Shown: positions 1 to 18,300 of the stretch, piece after piece
Layout of the letters: each line of letters begins with the position of its first letter
How positions within the stretch are numbered: the stretch's first letter is position 1
Assembly: GCA_914767715.1 (NCBI GenBank)
Contig: OU612073.1
Span: 18,166,001-18,230,000 of the forward strand
Reading direction: 5' to 3'
Length of the DNA stretch: 64,000 nt
DNA from: Membranipora membranacea
Lineage: Eukaryota; Bryozoa; Gymnolaemata; Cheilostomatida; Membraniporidae
Translations under genes and position numbers: made by a program
Notes under the pieces: generated by a model
Told to the model about the DNA's origin: nothing
The model's database searches: none
What the model saw: only the letters and a program-made list of their open reading frames with translations

Positions 1-1187
1 GCCACTCTGGGAAATGGTGTAGTTCCGACTCTTAACCTATACATGTATCTTTGTCAAACCTAACTGGCGCTCTGTAGCAGGATGATATGGCCAAAATCTA
101 GGCCTACATGAATGGAATACTTTGGTCTCTAAGTCTCAAATTTGAGACGATAGTATCTGGCTGGTGGCCCATTGAAATCTGCCTCCATGCTCTTTATAGT
201 TGGCTATATTCTTTAGAAGTGGATCAAATTCTGATGCATGACACTTTGAAATGAAAAGGCTAATGTGTTGTCACTTGAACCCTTGTATTATGAGACTGAG
301 CACACAAAAAGTACTAAACAAACTTGAGCGGAAGTGTGTTTTGCCTTGGCCTAAACAGCCCATGGCTACAACTCTTCAAGCTCCATTATGTATCGATGCT
401 CATTCATGTGTGTTGAGTTATTACTCAACTCTATGACGGTAGTGTTTTTTTTTCTGCCGTCACAAAAGGAGTACAATCATTATGAAGGAGCTTAGAGAGT
501 GTAGCCATGAGCTTATGCAATCGTTATTTCATATAATTGAGCTGTAATTGGAACTTCCTACCAAGTATTTTTTGCCAACTTTGAGTTAGAAGCATCAATG
601 CATAATGTTTGGCTTTTTGGTTTGATCAAACTATAGTCAAGGAGCAGCAATGACCTTGCTATTTAATTACTAGTTCAGTAGTTCACGGAGGGTGGGATCC
701 CACCATCCCTGAGTAGTTTAGGCGTTAAATTTTAACTACCGGCATCTCAATCTACTCATAATTTTGCTATTCTAACTGGGTTTCCGAAGCGCTGCTTTAT
801 CTGTGATTACGGATTTCTCAGTAGAATCTAAGTCTCTCATCCTGCTAGCTTTGGTCAAATCATTAATACTTTTCAATAATCCGGTGATTGAGAAACCCAG
901 TCTTGAAAGCAAAAAACTTACCAATCTAATTTGCTAGAATTAAGTCTAGTAGAAGTATCAACCTTGGCAAATATGGCTACTCAAAATAACAAAGTCTGAT
1001 AAGTAATGTTGAAAACTGATGAAAACATAGGAGCCAATGCAGAGGTTGATTATTCTATCAGGTTTTCAGTAGTAGCCAGTGGAATCTTGCTTACAATAAT
1101 GTGCTGCGGTGTTCAGGAATGAATATAAATAGCGCTGCCGTCGTCGTCCAGTAGGTGATGGGATTCGTGTGCTCTTTGCTTTTCTAG
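1..1187. other. Upstream intron/5' region of LATS, no exon supported
   Basis: The first recognisable LATS exon at 1188 starts in the middle of a codon, so at least one coding exon lies further upstream, inside or outside the window. I found no convincing exon here. A 14-bp palindrome (GGTGGGATCCCACC) lies near 691-704. A pair of 10-bp inverted ends (ACTGGGTTTC at 775-784 and GAAACCCAGT at 892-901) may mark a small degraded element. The UBA domain that animal LATS proteins can carry is not visible. Confidence 0.5.
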
Positions 1188-7957
<6,770 letters not shown>

Positions 7958-9060
7958 GTCATTCTAAACTAGCCATGAGCTGCATGTAAACCTATGCAAT
8001 GGTTCGTAATCAGAAGCGCATGACGTTGTGTTATTTGGTGCTAAGGAATGCAGAACAGCTTATATATGCTGTGCAATGACGGTTAAGGGATCAAAAGTTT
8101 ATTGTTCGAGTCAAAGAATTGAAAATAATTTACTCGATAGAAGAATGACAAAAGACAATGTTGCTCATAAATGTACCAATATCAAGTTCTATGAATTCGA
8201 GGTGATACACCACACGCCACAAGGTGCCTTTGCAAGGCATCAAGGTAGATGAAAATAACCCCAGAAGTTAATGATTGAGAATTACCGCCACTGTTTAAAA
8301 ATGGTTTTGTTGATGGCATAATATAGTTAAACATGGAACGATTTTTCATGTCCATTATATTGTTAACTTGGCTAATCTACTTTTTGTAGATTTTCATCTT
8401 TTTTTTCACAAATTTGCACTTTATTTTGGAAACATCTACAGTTAAGCCCCCCGATTATCTCTCAAACTGTGATCAGAATCGATATGCTATGAATGCTTGA
8501 CTGTAGATACGACATGACTAAAAAATCTCATCCCCCCCTTACACATCAGTTGAACTGTGTGTGTATCAAGAAGTAGAAGAAGAAGTTTGACCTTGACCTT
8601 TGTTGCCACACGAGTACCTTCTTCTCAGATCTATATCACACATAATTTTGTTACTACACCATTGGTTGTGTCCTCTTTTATCTTAGCTATATTATTGTTA
8701 TTATGAAATTATTATTTATTCGTTTCCGAAAAAATGAATCTTAGAGTGCATTCTTTGACAGATAACAGTTTTTATCTTTGTACCATTAATATGATTATTA
8801 TTATTATTATTGATGTAAATAATTATTAAGAGTAATCGACAGTGGACAATGATATATTCCATTGTTTTAATGCTGCTGTTGTCACAGCCTTATACCATTT
8901 TATATTTGCGAGAAGTTAGCATTATGTATGCACAACGTTATGTATGACTCGCTTTGAAAACCCATTTTTTCTTCTTCTACTTCACCTGGTGTTTGTCTTA
9001 GGATCTGTCAATAAATTGTAAATAAAATTATTTTTCCTAAATTATTATTAAATAAACAAA
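7958..9060 (+). other. LATS 3' UTR with clustered poly(A) signals
   Basis: AT-rich sequence after the LATS stop, with ATT-rich runs near 8790-8830. Three AATAAA hexamers lie at 9010-9015, 9021-9026 and 9051-9056. No other gene is seen here; the short open frames carry no recognisable protein. The next gene is on the other strand and converges on this end. Confidence 0.6.
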
Positions 9061-9612
9061 AATCTTTAAACTTTTACCAGACTTCTATTCCATATTCTAC
9101 TGATCCGCTGTTAATTTCTGATGATAACAATCGCAGCTGGCGATGAGCTGAGTGTTGATGACTTGCCCAGCTCAAACTAACTTTGAAATTGGTGCAATAT
9201 GACAAGGTAGTCTGACGTCATACTGGAGGCTGCCCTTCTTAGATACTTGATGGCAGGCAACACTGTGTGTTTGGTTTGTTCGTTTAATTTTAGGACCTCT
9301 CATCCGAGAATGTTCACATAATAAAAATATGATCGAGCTTAGAAAAAATGCCCCTTGGTATACTAAATGAAAATATTATTACAATAAAAATTACACAAAT
9401 GTATAAAATCTTTGAGTATCAATAGATTTACTTCAGAAGGATATATTTTATATCATCCTTTTTCAGAAAAACATAGCTTGTGTTAATGAGACTCATAGAT
9501 TTGTACAGGTGTTATAAAGTGTTTACTGGAGAGAATGCTGAAGACACAAACCGATATCAAGGTTGGGTAGATTATAATCCTGTGTTGCTGATACTTTTCA
9601 GGTGTTTAGAAC

Positions 9613-9679
9613 CGCATATACACACATATACACGCATATACACATATACATACATACACGCATATACACACATAGACTA
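9613..9679. repeat. CATATACA/CACG microsatellite
   Basis: An imperfect purine-pyrimidine alternating run built from CATATACACA and CATATACACG units. It lies just beyond the stop codon of the minus-strand TRMT10C-like gene, in its presumed 3' flank. Confidence 0.75.
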
Positions 9680-9689
9680 AGACCTACGA

Positions 9690-12600
9690 CTATGACCTAT
9701 TAGTCCTCCGCTTCGTCTTTTTGTTCCCAGTGTGTTTGCCATTGTCACCATCGAATAATATGTTCATTAAATCCTCACTCTGTTCTGTTCCCTCCCGTAT
9801 AGCGCTCCTTGGTTTATTCCTTACATGATAGTTTTGCCTACTTCCATGCTGTGTTGTGTTATTAACGTACTTGTCAGTGCTGCCAGTATTTGGTTTTCTC
9901 ATTGGCTTTTTCTCTTCAGACGGTTCCTTGTTTTCTGTACGTGAGCCGTCAGCATGTATATAAGAGAACACTAGACGCGGTGAGTAACTAGCGTGTATCG
10001 CTTTACACATGTCCCCTGTACTATCGTATGTTTTCATTGTTTCAAAGGCTGAGGCCAGTGGCATTACTTTTCCAGTACAGCTACAAAAAAATAGATATAC
10101 ACACATCACCATCAAGGTGTCCGAAAAAATAGGCCAATATAGGCAGCTTATTTCGTTGGTTGGTAACTGACGCAGCATCATAGTGACTTTATCTGAGAGC
10201 CATAGAGCCGTAAAGTATATAATAACTCTGTGCTGTGAGCTGACTTTATGTTCAATGTGTTGGCTCTGGTTCCAATAGGAGCCAACACATTGCTATGTTC
10301 AATATGTAATTAAATGTCATGTTGTCGTTGAGCTCTGAGGGAGAATGGCTCAGAATACTTCAGTCATATCGTGTCATAATCTTACTTGTCTTTGAACACT
10401 ATTGTTTTGCAAATCTTATATAGACTATAGATGAGATCACATGGTGCCGTTTTTAATCAAGCTCCATCATAATAGCAAGATTTTGAACCTAGTTGATGTG
10501 TCAAAGATTTGGCTGCTAATCTAATCGTCAAACTGCTGTAACCCGGATCCAGTTTCTGCCTCCCAATCAAATACCTTTGCAGGTCATATTTTCATATTAA
10601 TAAGAGAGAAAATGAGCAGCCAAACACATGACTCCGATATTAACTCTGCACCAAGACATTTCAAATTACCTCCCGATCAGGTGATGAAACCGATGTCGAG
10701 AAGGCAACTAGATAAAATTTACCATATGATCAGTTACAGTGGACAAGCACACCATCTTCAGACAGGAAACTCCCCTAAGCCCCTCCCCTAATGACTTCAT
10801 AGACTTACTATAAATACTTCTTGACTGGCAAGGTTCGACATTTTACACCTTCTTTCTTTGCTGTGGCAAATGATTCCTTCTCAAACTGCCCAGCCATATC
10901 AGGTAGTCCTAAAATCATCAAATAAAAATGAAATGATTAGATTATATGGGAATTATTTGCCCGCTGCAAAGAAGGAGACAACTCCCAGAATGATCATGAA
11001 TAAGGCAGTGGACCCAAGGTCCCAAACTCCCTGGTGGACCCCACTCATAGCTTAGTAATGTTACCTGACCACAATGTCTTGTATATTCTAAAGTAGCATG
11101 TGTGGATATGTTTTTTGTAAATATCAGTCAGAGAGTTCTATCTTCATGGAGAATAACACAACTGGTGATGCCTTACCCTCATCGGTCATACTCAAAGCAA
11201 ACCGTATACCCTTCTCCCTCACTAAGGAACTACAAGTCTGTCATACACATTTACAGGGTGTCTGACAAGGTGTTAAATCAATTTAATATTTCGAACCAAA
11301 TGCGCAAATTAAATTGAAGCAAGATAATGCTAAGTTAAAGAAAGTTATAGTTTACCTCCTAGTATATATACAACATCTTTCGGCATCCGGAGTGGATCTA
11401 AAACCTCTCTAGTATCTGGGGATAAGTAACATAGATCCTGCCTTTTGAACACATCCAGGTATGATTTTGGAGTTACCCTCACAACATAGAGAGATTTTTC
11501 TAGCTCTTTATGTAAAACGGAGTCAGCAGCTACATTACCTTGTGACGAAGAAAGAAAAAAATGATATGACAAAATAAATTTTGCACATATACTGTTACAT
11601 ATACTGACAGACATTTAGAGTCGTTATATTTAAGTTTCATGCATATTCTACAAGCAATGATGTATGATTTCAAACCATTTGCTGACATTTTAGGTTAGAG
11701 GTAGTTTAAGTGCTCAAACGGTGCAAGATGCTGGTAGAGGCATTTCATTATCAACCACTTTCTCCCCTCCGGAAGAAAGTGGTTGATAATGAAATGCCTC
11801 TACCAGCATCTTGCACCGTTTGAGCACTTAAACTAGGGTAGAGGTGGTCATCAGTTGTAATATCAAAATGAAATTGTCTGCACCTTCACTTCAAGCTAAA
11901 TGTCAGCCAAATCAAAATTATAGTTACACTTACACAACCAAAGCCTAAAAGGCTCCCTAGATTTTGAATTCAGATCGATAATTTTATTGATGTTTCTAAT
12001 GTAGTCTGGCATCAAATCTCGTCCGCTCTGGAACATATGTTCAAATCTGCAGTCCACAACCAGGTCATTTCCAAACTTGTCTCCATATATGGAGTTGTTG
12101 ACTTTAAAGGTGGTTATCTCCTTTGTCCTCGTCTGAAAATATAGCGCAGTATAGTGTAAAATAAAAAAACTCAAAAAGCTTGGCATGAACTCTGCAGATT
12201 TGGCCAATGTTTAATGTGCCGATATTCGATCGATGCTTCCCTATGGTGCCAGTGTGAATTGTCAGTTCTATCTGATCCTATGAAAGCAAAACTAGAGAGA
12301 GAGAGTTGATGAATCCGCAACCAACATTATTTTTCAAGATGTGCCATATTCTGATCGATTGTTATATTAGTCATCCAGATCTCGTTTTAGACAGTAACTA
12401 AGCATTTCATCCAAGAATTATTTTAAATACATTCAAGAGATCCTCTCAGGGCCAACAAGACCATTAACAGCTATGAACTACTCTAACCAGAGCACCCAGC
12501 CATTTTACATTTTTGTGCAGCTGGTGGCAATTTATTTCTAAGCTAGGGCCCTCAATAGCACATATGATTTATTTTGATGGTGTGATGGTAGCAGATCCAG

Positions 12601-13372
12601 ATTGGCATGGGTTATTTATGGTAATACTGGATCTGGGATTCACTAAACTATCACTAGACTAGATTAGCCTTACCCAGAGGAAGAGGCAGTTTGGTAGTTG
12701 ATAGTCTCCCCTAGTAGCTTTGTATTCTTGATATGCAGCACTTCTTTCTAAGCTCTTAAATTTCTTCTTTAACGTGCTTTTCTCCGAGTTGTTATAATAC
12801 TCAAAGAGCCGATTTCTTCAATAAGATGAATATTGTAAATGGTTGAATAAGGATAATTTGTACGCCATAAGCGAATTTTACCCAAGGTTCTATTTACCAC
12901 CTGTTATGAGACTAACTGCTTGTTTTTTGCAGGTCAATTTTTCTATAGTAAAAATATTGAGATTTGCGGTTAAGATTAAGAAAGTAAATGCTCTGCAAAA
13001 AATAGGCCTCTCAACTGAAAAAAGTGACTTTGGCATGTGTTACAGCCTGTATTTACCAACAGATATTTACCTTTGGCTGAAAGTAGAATTGTTTAGTTCC
13101 TTTCTCATTTTATTGCTTAGTCTCAATGGGAAATCATAGGGGAATACGACTTTTGCAATGTCATAGTATGTCTGTAGATCTTCTCTGAGAGTTATAATAG
13201 GCTCATCCGCATGCTGTCCATCATTCAATTCATTGTCATCTCCCCCGTCATCCGATTGTTTGATTGACTTTGAGGTTGAGAATTCAGAGCGAAATCTCAA
13301 GGCATTCCTGCGTAGTGAGCTGCTATAACAGCGTCGCAGCCATTTGGAACATATGCTGTTCAGAATCTCCAT
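9690..13372 (-). CDS. TRMT10C: TRMT10C/MRPP1-like tRNA (purine-9) methyltransferase, mitochondrial
   Basis: Complete minus-strand gene. Exons in transcript order: 13372-13071, 12815-12674, 12132-11934, 11538-11356, 10908-10809, 10080-9690, all in phase (1,317 nt, 438 residues). The N-terminus (MEILNSICSKWLRRCYSSSL) is Arg/Ser-rich without acids, like a mitochondrial presequence. The SPOUT domain of Trm10 proteins follows: NDLVVDCRF (about 170-178), SREPFRLWLCNV, DLCYLSPDT, VVYILGGLPD (about 270-279), FATAKKEGVKCRTLPVKKYL and a TGDMCKAI segment near 330. The Asp in GGLPD falls where, as I recall, human TRMT10C has its catalytic Asp314. In animals TRMT10C methylates position 9 of mitochondrial tRNAs and is a subunit of protein-only RNase P. 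A basic, Lys/Arg/Asn-rich tail of about 95 residues is longer than I expect for the family. The start is the ATG at the head of the presequence-like stretch. The Trm10 family is secure; the C subtype rests mainly on the presequence. Confidence 0.88.
10253..10292. repeat. Short perfect hairpin in a TRMT10C-like intron
   Basis: Two 14-bp perfect inverted arms (CAATGTGTTGGCTC at 10253-10266 and its complement at 10279-10292) around a 12-nt loop, inside the last intron of the minus-strand gene. No direct repeat is seen at its borders. Confidence 0.7.
11702..11835. mobile_element. Foldback MITE, 62-bp perfect inverted arms, 9-bp TSD (MULE-like)
   Basis: Arms 11702-11763 and 11774-11835 are perfect reverse complements over 62 bp with a 10-nt loop; the ends read TAGTTTAAGTGCTCAA and its complement. 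Flanking 9-mers GGTTAGAGG (11693-11701) and GGGTAGAGG (11836-11844) match at 8 of 9 positions and read as a target-site duplication. It lies in the intron between 11539 and 11933 of the TRMT10C-like gene. Related copies are at 46122 and 36893. A 9-bp duplication is typical of Mutator-like elements; no transposase is in the window, so this is a non-autonomous element. Confidence 0.85.
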
Positions 13373-15166
13373 ATTTTGAGGTACAGTAACTAGATGCCTA
13401 TAAATAAGACAAAAATACATCAGGCTATCAGGAAATATCTGATCAACAAGTAGAATATTGATGAGCAGATGTGTACCCTCAACAAGTTGAGCTTTTCAAA
13501 CTTAATATCCTACTCATGCTAATCATCATAGTAAGCCCTGTCACCATGTATCTGGAACACCAGTTCAGTGTTTGTTTGATAATAACCCTACATTCACATC
13601 CAGTAAATGAATAGCAGCATGCCCATATCATATGCTCATTGACATTAACTAAACAGATAAATTAAAAGAGGTGTGTTTGTTTGAAGAGCTTAGGAGGTAG
13701 TCTCCCAAAATGAGACACAGAAAATCACTGTCCAACTTTCTTTTGACGCTAGAGACAGTGAGAGTCAGATGGATGTACCTTCTCTACAACAATGCCCACA
13801 CACACTGACTCCTATCATAATGATAGTCAGTGACTGAAATCATGAACTGACTACAAACTACTAACACCCAAGAGAGGCCAGTTAAACATTGCCAGAGACC
13901 CAGGTTTTGTATTAGATATATGAGGAAAACACAGATAATTTTGTAATGCTTTAGTAGTGAGGCTCATTGACATTGCTACATTGAAATCTGCAGTCCACAG
14001 ACAGGTTTATTTATTGTTGTTTTTGAGAAACAACCACCAAAAGTTTGAAGATTGCAATAGAAAGATTCAGCAATTTATCAGGATCAAGTTGATCAACTTT
14101 TCAATATATTAAGCAAATGCCTGCTCAAAAAAACCTGGCCCTATGTTGGACTGTCCGGGCTAGAAAAACTGTGTTGCAGCAGAAAAATACTAATTCTGGT
14201 ATTTTTACTCGTGGAAAATATTTTTTTCTAATTTCACAAAAGTGATAAATGAATATAATGAACGGGCTGTAACTCATGCTTTTGTTGTCATCTGATACAC
14301 CATTCGTCAAGTCATAGTTACAGGCATTTTAATTGGGCACATCATTGAACAAAAAAGAGGTTTCCTGTGTAGCCTCTGGTCATCAAGAAGTGATTGGAGT
14401 GTTACAGGAATATGATTGACAGCCTCCCCCTGCATCAATGGGGATTGCAGATTTGCTTCCTCAGTCTATTAATATTTTCCAAATCCAAAATTCTCAAATT
14501 TTACTTGCTGGGAGAGTCTGATTTGTAGCTTTTAACCTTTCTTGTTCCATATACCAGTAAAATATAGGACAGTCATCTGCTGTCTCTAGCCTATTGGTGA
14601 CTTCAAAGATTGATGTGATTGAGTGTATTAGATTAGAGGTGATGGGTCTAAATTAAGGGGAGTCACTGTCTGTTCCTGAACTCCCCCTCATCATTCACGG
14701 GAAGTAAAGAGTATTGACTAAGACTTGTGTAAGTAAGAAGAATATCTGCTGTGGTGTCAGGGGAGGTAAGTTTGGTAGGGTGTGTAGCTTAACTGTAAAT
14801 AATCCTTTCTGGTGTAATAAGATTAATTAATGCAATGAGAAGTTGCAGTAGAGTAGTAATGAGTTACTCCTTGATTAATGTAACAAGTTATTTTTAGTCC
14901 TATCTAAACACTAGTTAGTTAGGTGAATTTGAGTCAGTAGTCACACAGGCGCAGTCGGAGGTTAGTAAGGATTTTGACAAAACAAGAGGTCGACTAGCCT
15001 TCACGTCACCTCGCAGTCCTCGATTAGTTGAGTTTAGTGGGGCTAGCATCGCTTAAGTGTTAGCAAATGATTTGGTGAGGGTTTTAACAACTTTGAGGTG
15101 GTTATAGATTGTTTATTGCAAAGGTAGGATCATGACCAACTGTGTCAACTATACAGCCTGTACACC
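13373..15166. other. Intergenic region between divergent genes
   Basis: Head-to-head spacer between the start of the minus-strand TRMT10C-like gene and the plus-strand channel-like gene. It should hold both promoters and 5' UTRs. An acceptor-like TTTATAG just upstream of the TRMT10C-like start suggests a spliced 5' UTR on that side. I see no supported coding exon or clear core promoter. Confidence 0.5.
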
Positions 15167-15242
15167 ATAGGCATCTGGAGTTACAAGCATGTCCAGTGTC
15201 CAGTGGTTGATACTGGACATGCTTGTAACTCCAGATGCCTAT
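15167..15242. mobile_element. 76-bp perfect hairpin, probable foldback element
   Basis: Arms of 31 bp (15167-15197 and 15212-15242) are exact reverse complements around a 14-nt loop, starting ATAGGCATCTGG. The flanks carry near-direct repeats CAGCCTGTACACC (left) and GCAGCTGTACACC (right), which resemble a target-site duplication with one indel. It lies about 100 bp upstream of the channel-like start codon, so it would be in the promoter or 5' leader. The arms are unrelated to the TAGTTTAAG family. Confidence 0.7.
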
Positions 15243-15341
15243 GCAGCTGTACACCCATATATATTGCTCAAAAAACCAGTGATATTCACTACCTGTAAGT
15301 GCGATGTGGCATTATCCATTTGCAGGTGTTCGTGGTGACAC

Positions 15342-18300
15342 ATGGCGTCCCCCGATCTTGACTGGGATCACTCTGTAGGAGAGAATCTACTCATACAGAC
15401 TGATGATGATGATGTAGCTATTCTAGGTTTAGATGATGAACAGAGCGGAGTCTCCTTCTATAACGGGTAAGTCATCATCTCAAGTAGATGTGACAGCTTA
15501 AATTATATAGGCATACCTTTGCCTCATCTCAAAGGCCCGTTTTTTTTTAGATTTTTGAGGCCTTATGAGACTTGGGAAGGTCACATTATCGTCTTATTTT
15601 TTACATATTTGCATAGAGTTTGCCAAAACGAAACTAAAGAGAGGCCTTTGAGATAAGGCTCGCCAACCTGTAAGCTTGTACTAAATTATTGATTCACAGT
15701 ATTATAGGTGGTTGAATGGGAGTGAAGAAACGTAATTACATATTGTTATACAGAACAGCTGTAAGAGAACAGTCTGCTAAATGTGCTAATTAGTCTAAAC
15801 TATGATGGTAGCTGATGAAAGGATATTGCCAAAGTATGATGGTATCCTGTAGAAGAGAGAGTCTCTGATTGTGTTATTAGTTTGTTTCATATTTTAATAC
15901 CCCCTCCTCCAAATCAGGCATTATAGGCAACACACAGAGCTGGACTCGAAGTTGGCTTTATTTGATCTATATTGACTTTAACTCGATCACAAATAATGAA
16001 ACACATGGAGATATGATAATGGATAATCCTTTTCTTAGGATGTACAAACCTAGCTCTGACATCTCTATTATCTTTAATAATAAATATACAAGGCCTTTTA
16101 AAATTCATGCCATCTGCGAAAGGGACCATCTATTTTTAACCTTGGCGTTGAACGCGGAGAAAGAATACATTGTATACTCCCAACAGAACAGATGGCAGGC
16201 AATGATTCGAACCATCTCTATCACTGATACCTGCAAACTATAGGCTTCTATCAATACAGTATGGTTGAGATTGCGATTGACAAACTATCTATACGGGCTA
16301 AAAATACTAAAAATCCAACTGATAACCTCAAAATTTCATTGTCCTTGTACTGCAATCTGCATGCAAGTCTGTTTCCATATCACCCATTTACTGCTTTCGA
16401 TGTAATTTCAATTATCTTTCCCACCAACAATAGTCAAAAATCTTTGTGACTTATTTTTTCTTCTTAAATTTTTTGTAAAGCATTCTCAACGAATGAGTAC
16501 TCTCCAAAATAAAGTTCACATTATATAATTACTGTATTGATGCACACCGTATCTTTTTAATCTGTATTTTCTCCCTTTTGTAGATCATTACTGAATGACT
16601 CCAGACTAGAAGACCAGGATCATATCAAAATCTCCCGGCGACATTTATCGTTTCTTTTACGGAGTCTTGATGAAGCCAGCAGTCTGCTACGAGAACAACG
16701 TAATCTTCAAGATGCCACCAGAATCAGAAGGGTATGTGTTCTTACTGCAGAATATATATCATAATTGAAGGAAATGGTGTTGGGAATGGATGATTATACC
16801 ACATACTGAAATGGGCATAAGTGGAAATAAACATTGAATAAAAAATTAAACAACTAACACTGTTTTCAATGTTAGATAAATGAGATTAACAAATGTTATG
16901 CTTGAAATCTGTCACTCGAAAAATAAGTCTAATAATTATGTCTGTTCACCATGTTCGAGCAAACAGTCTTAGGAAATGGGGACATAACAAACAGCAGCCT
17001 GTTTGAGATTGCCTGGGCGGCCAATTCGTTTCATCCTTTTCTTGTAAATGTATCAAAAATGTCTAAAGTTAGAGTAAACACACATAAAGTTACGATACTT
17101 CCATGTTTTATATTATTGTCACAATCATCCTGTGCTCTGCGAAGGGCACCAGGCAATATTTCTAAGACAATATATCAATCATGTCTAGGAAATGTTGTAC
17201 TAGGTAGCGATAAACATTCAGGGCAAGATGTAAAGAAGTCTGTTCATAACGTAGAGCAGTTTACCGCTGATTTCATGTGAGATATTGATGTTTTGACATG
17301 TAGAAATTTCTTTGCAGAAAGTTAGCGTGAATGGCTATCAGGTATACACAGACAGAATACTTAACAAACTCTTCTAGTTTGCTAACTTAATCACAAACAA
17401 ATTCTACTGACTTCTATCAGATCCCGTCACTCGCATACAATTTGTCCCATAATTTGTCCCAGATTTCTTTCTCAAAACTTATCATATCTTTCCTCTGTCT
17501 GCTAATGATAATAGCATGCATACGTCACATGTGTATTTTCCTCATTAGTACTTGTTTACAACCTTCCTCAAACAAATTGTTTCATTTTTTTGCAGGATGG
17601 CAGCGCCTTTACAAGAAACAGAGATACAGCTGAACTGAATCGTCGCGAGCAAACTAAAGTCTGCCTCAAAAAACTCTTACATTATGTGGCCAAATATAAT
17701 CTCATTATTACTATTATCCTACAGGTTGGTACTGCTTACTCACTCATTCCTTGGCACACTGCCCATCACAATTTCATAAATGACCACCCTTCCTACATTG
17801 GGCTTGCTTTTGCACAGTTTTTCATATAATTCAATTGTCGAAGATTTAAGCGACAAGGAGATGTAATCAATCAAAACCCAAACTGATGTCGAGGATGTTG
17901 AGTATTCCTCAGATCAGCAATTTCAGTTTTTAGTGCCTTTAACTGATATCATCCAAATAATCATGATGAAGTTCATTTACAAATACTATTCTCCCTCCTA
18001 TAAAATGTGTTGTCCCACACTCTGATTGAACATCAGATACATCATATAGGGCTTATAACTTTGTTAACAGTACTAGGCCTACTCAGAGATTGATATAAGT
18101 ACTTTGGTTGTGTAATCTACACTAAACCTACTGTACTCTGAGCAGATTAGTAAATATTTACATCAGATCATTGAGAAAAATAGATTGATTTTTTCCTGAT
18201 GTCTAGCTAATCATTGAAAGTCCATACTCTCTCTCTACTAGTCCATACTCTTTCTCTACTAGTCTTGTTAATAGTCCTTCACATGGCAGACACGTACTAG

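Noticed and set aside
15962-16243. 93-codon open frame in the first intron of the channel-like gene
   Set aside because: No motifs and no splice agreement with neighbouring exons.
18216-18262. Two tandem copies of a ~23-bp CCATACTCT...ACTAG sequence
   Set aside because: A short local duplication in an intron with no further structure.
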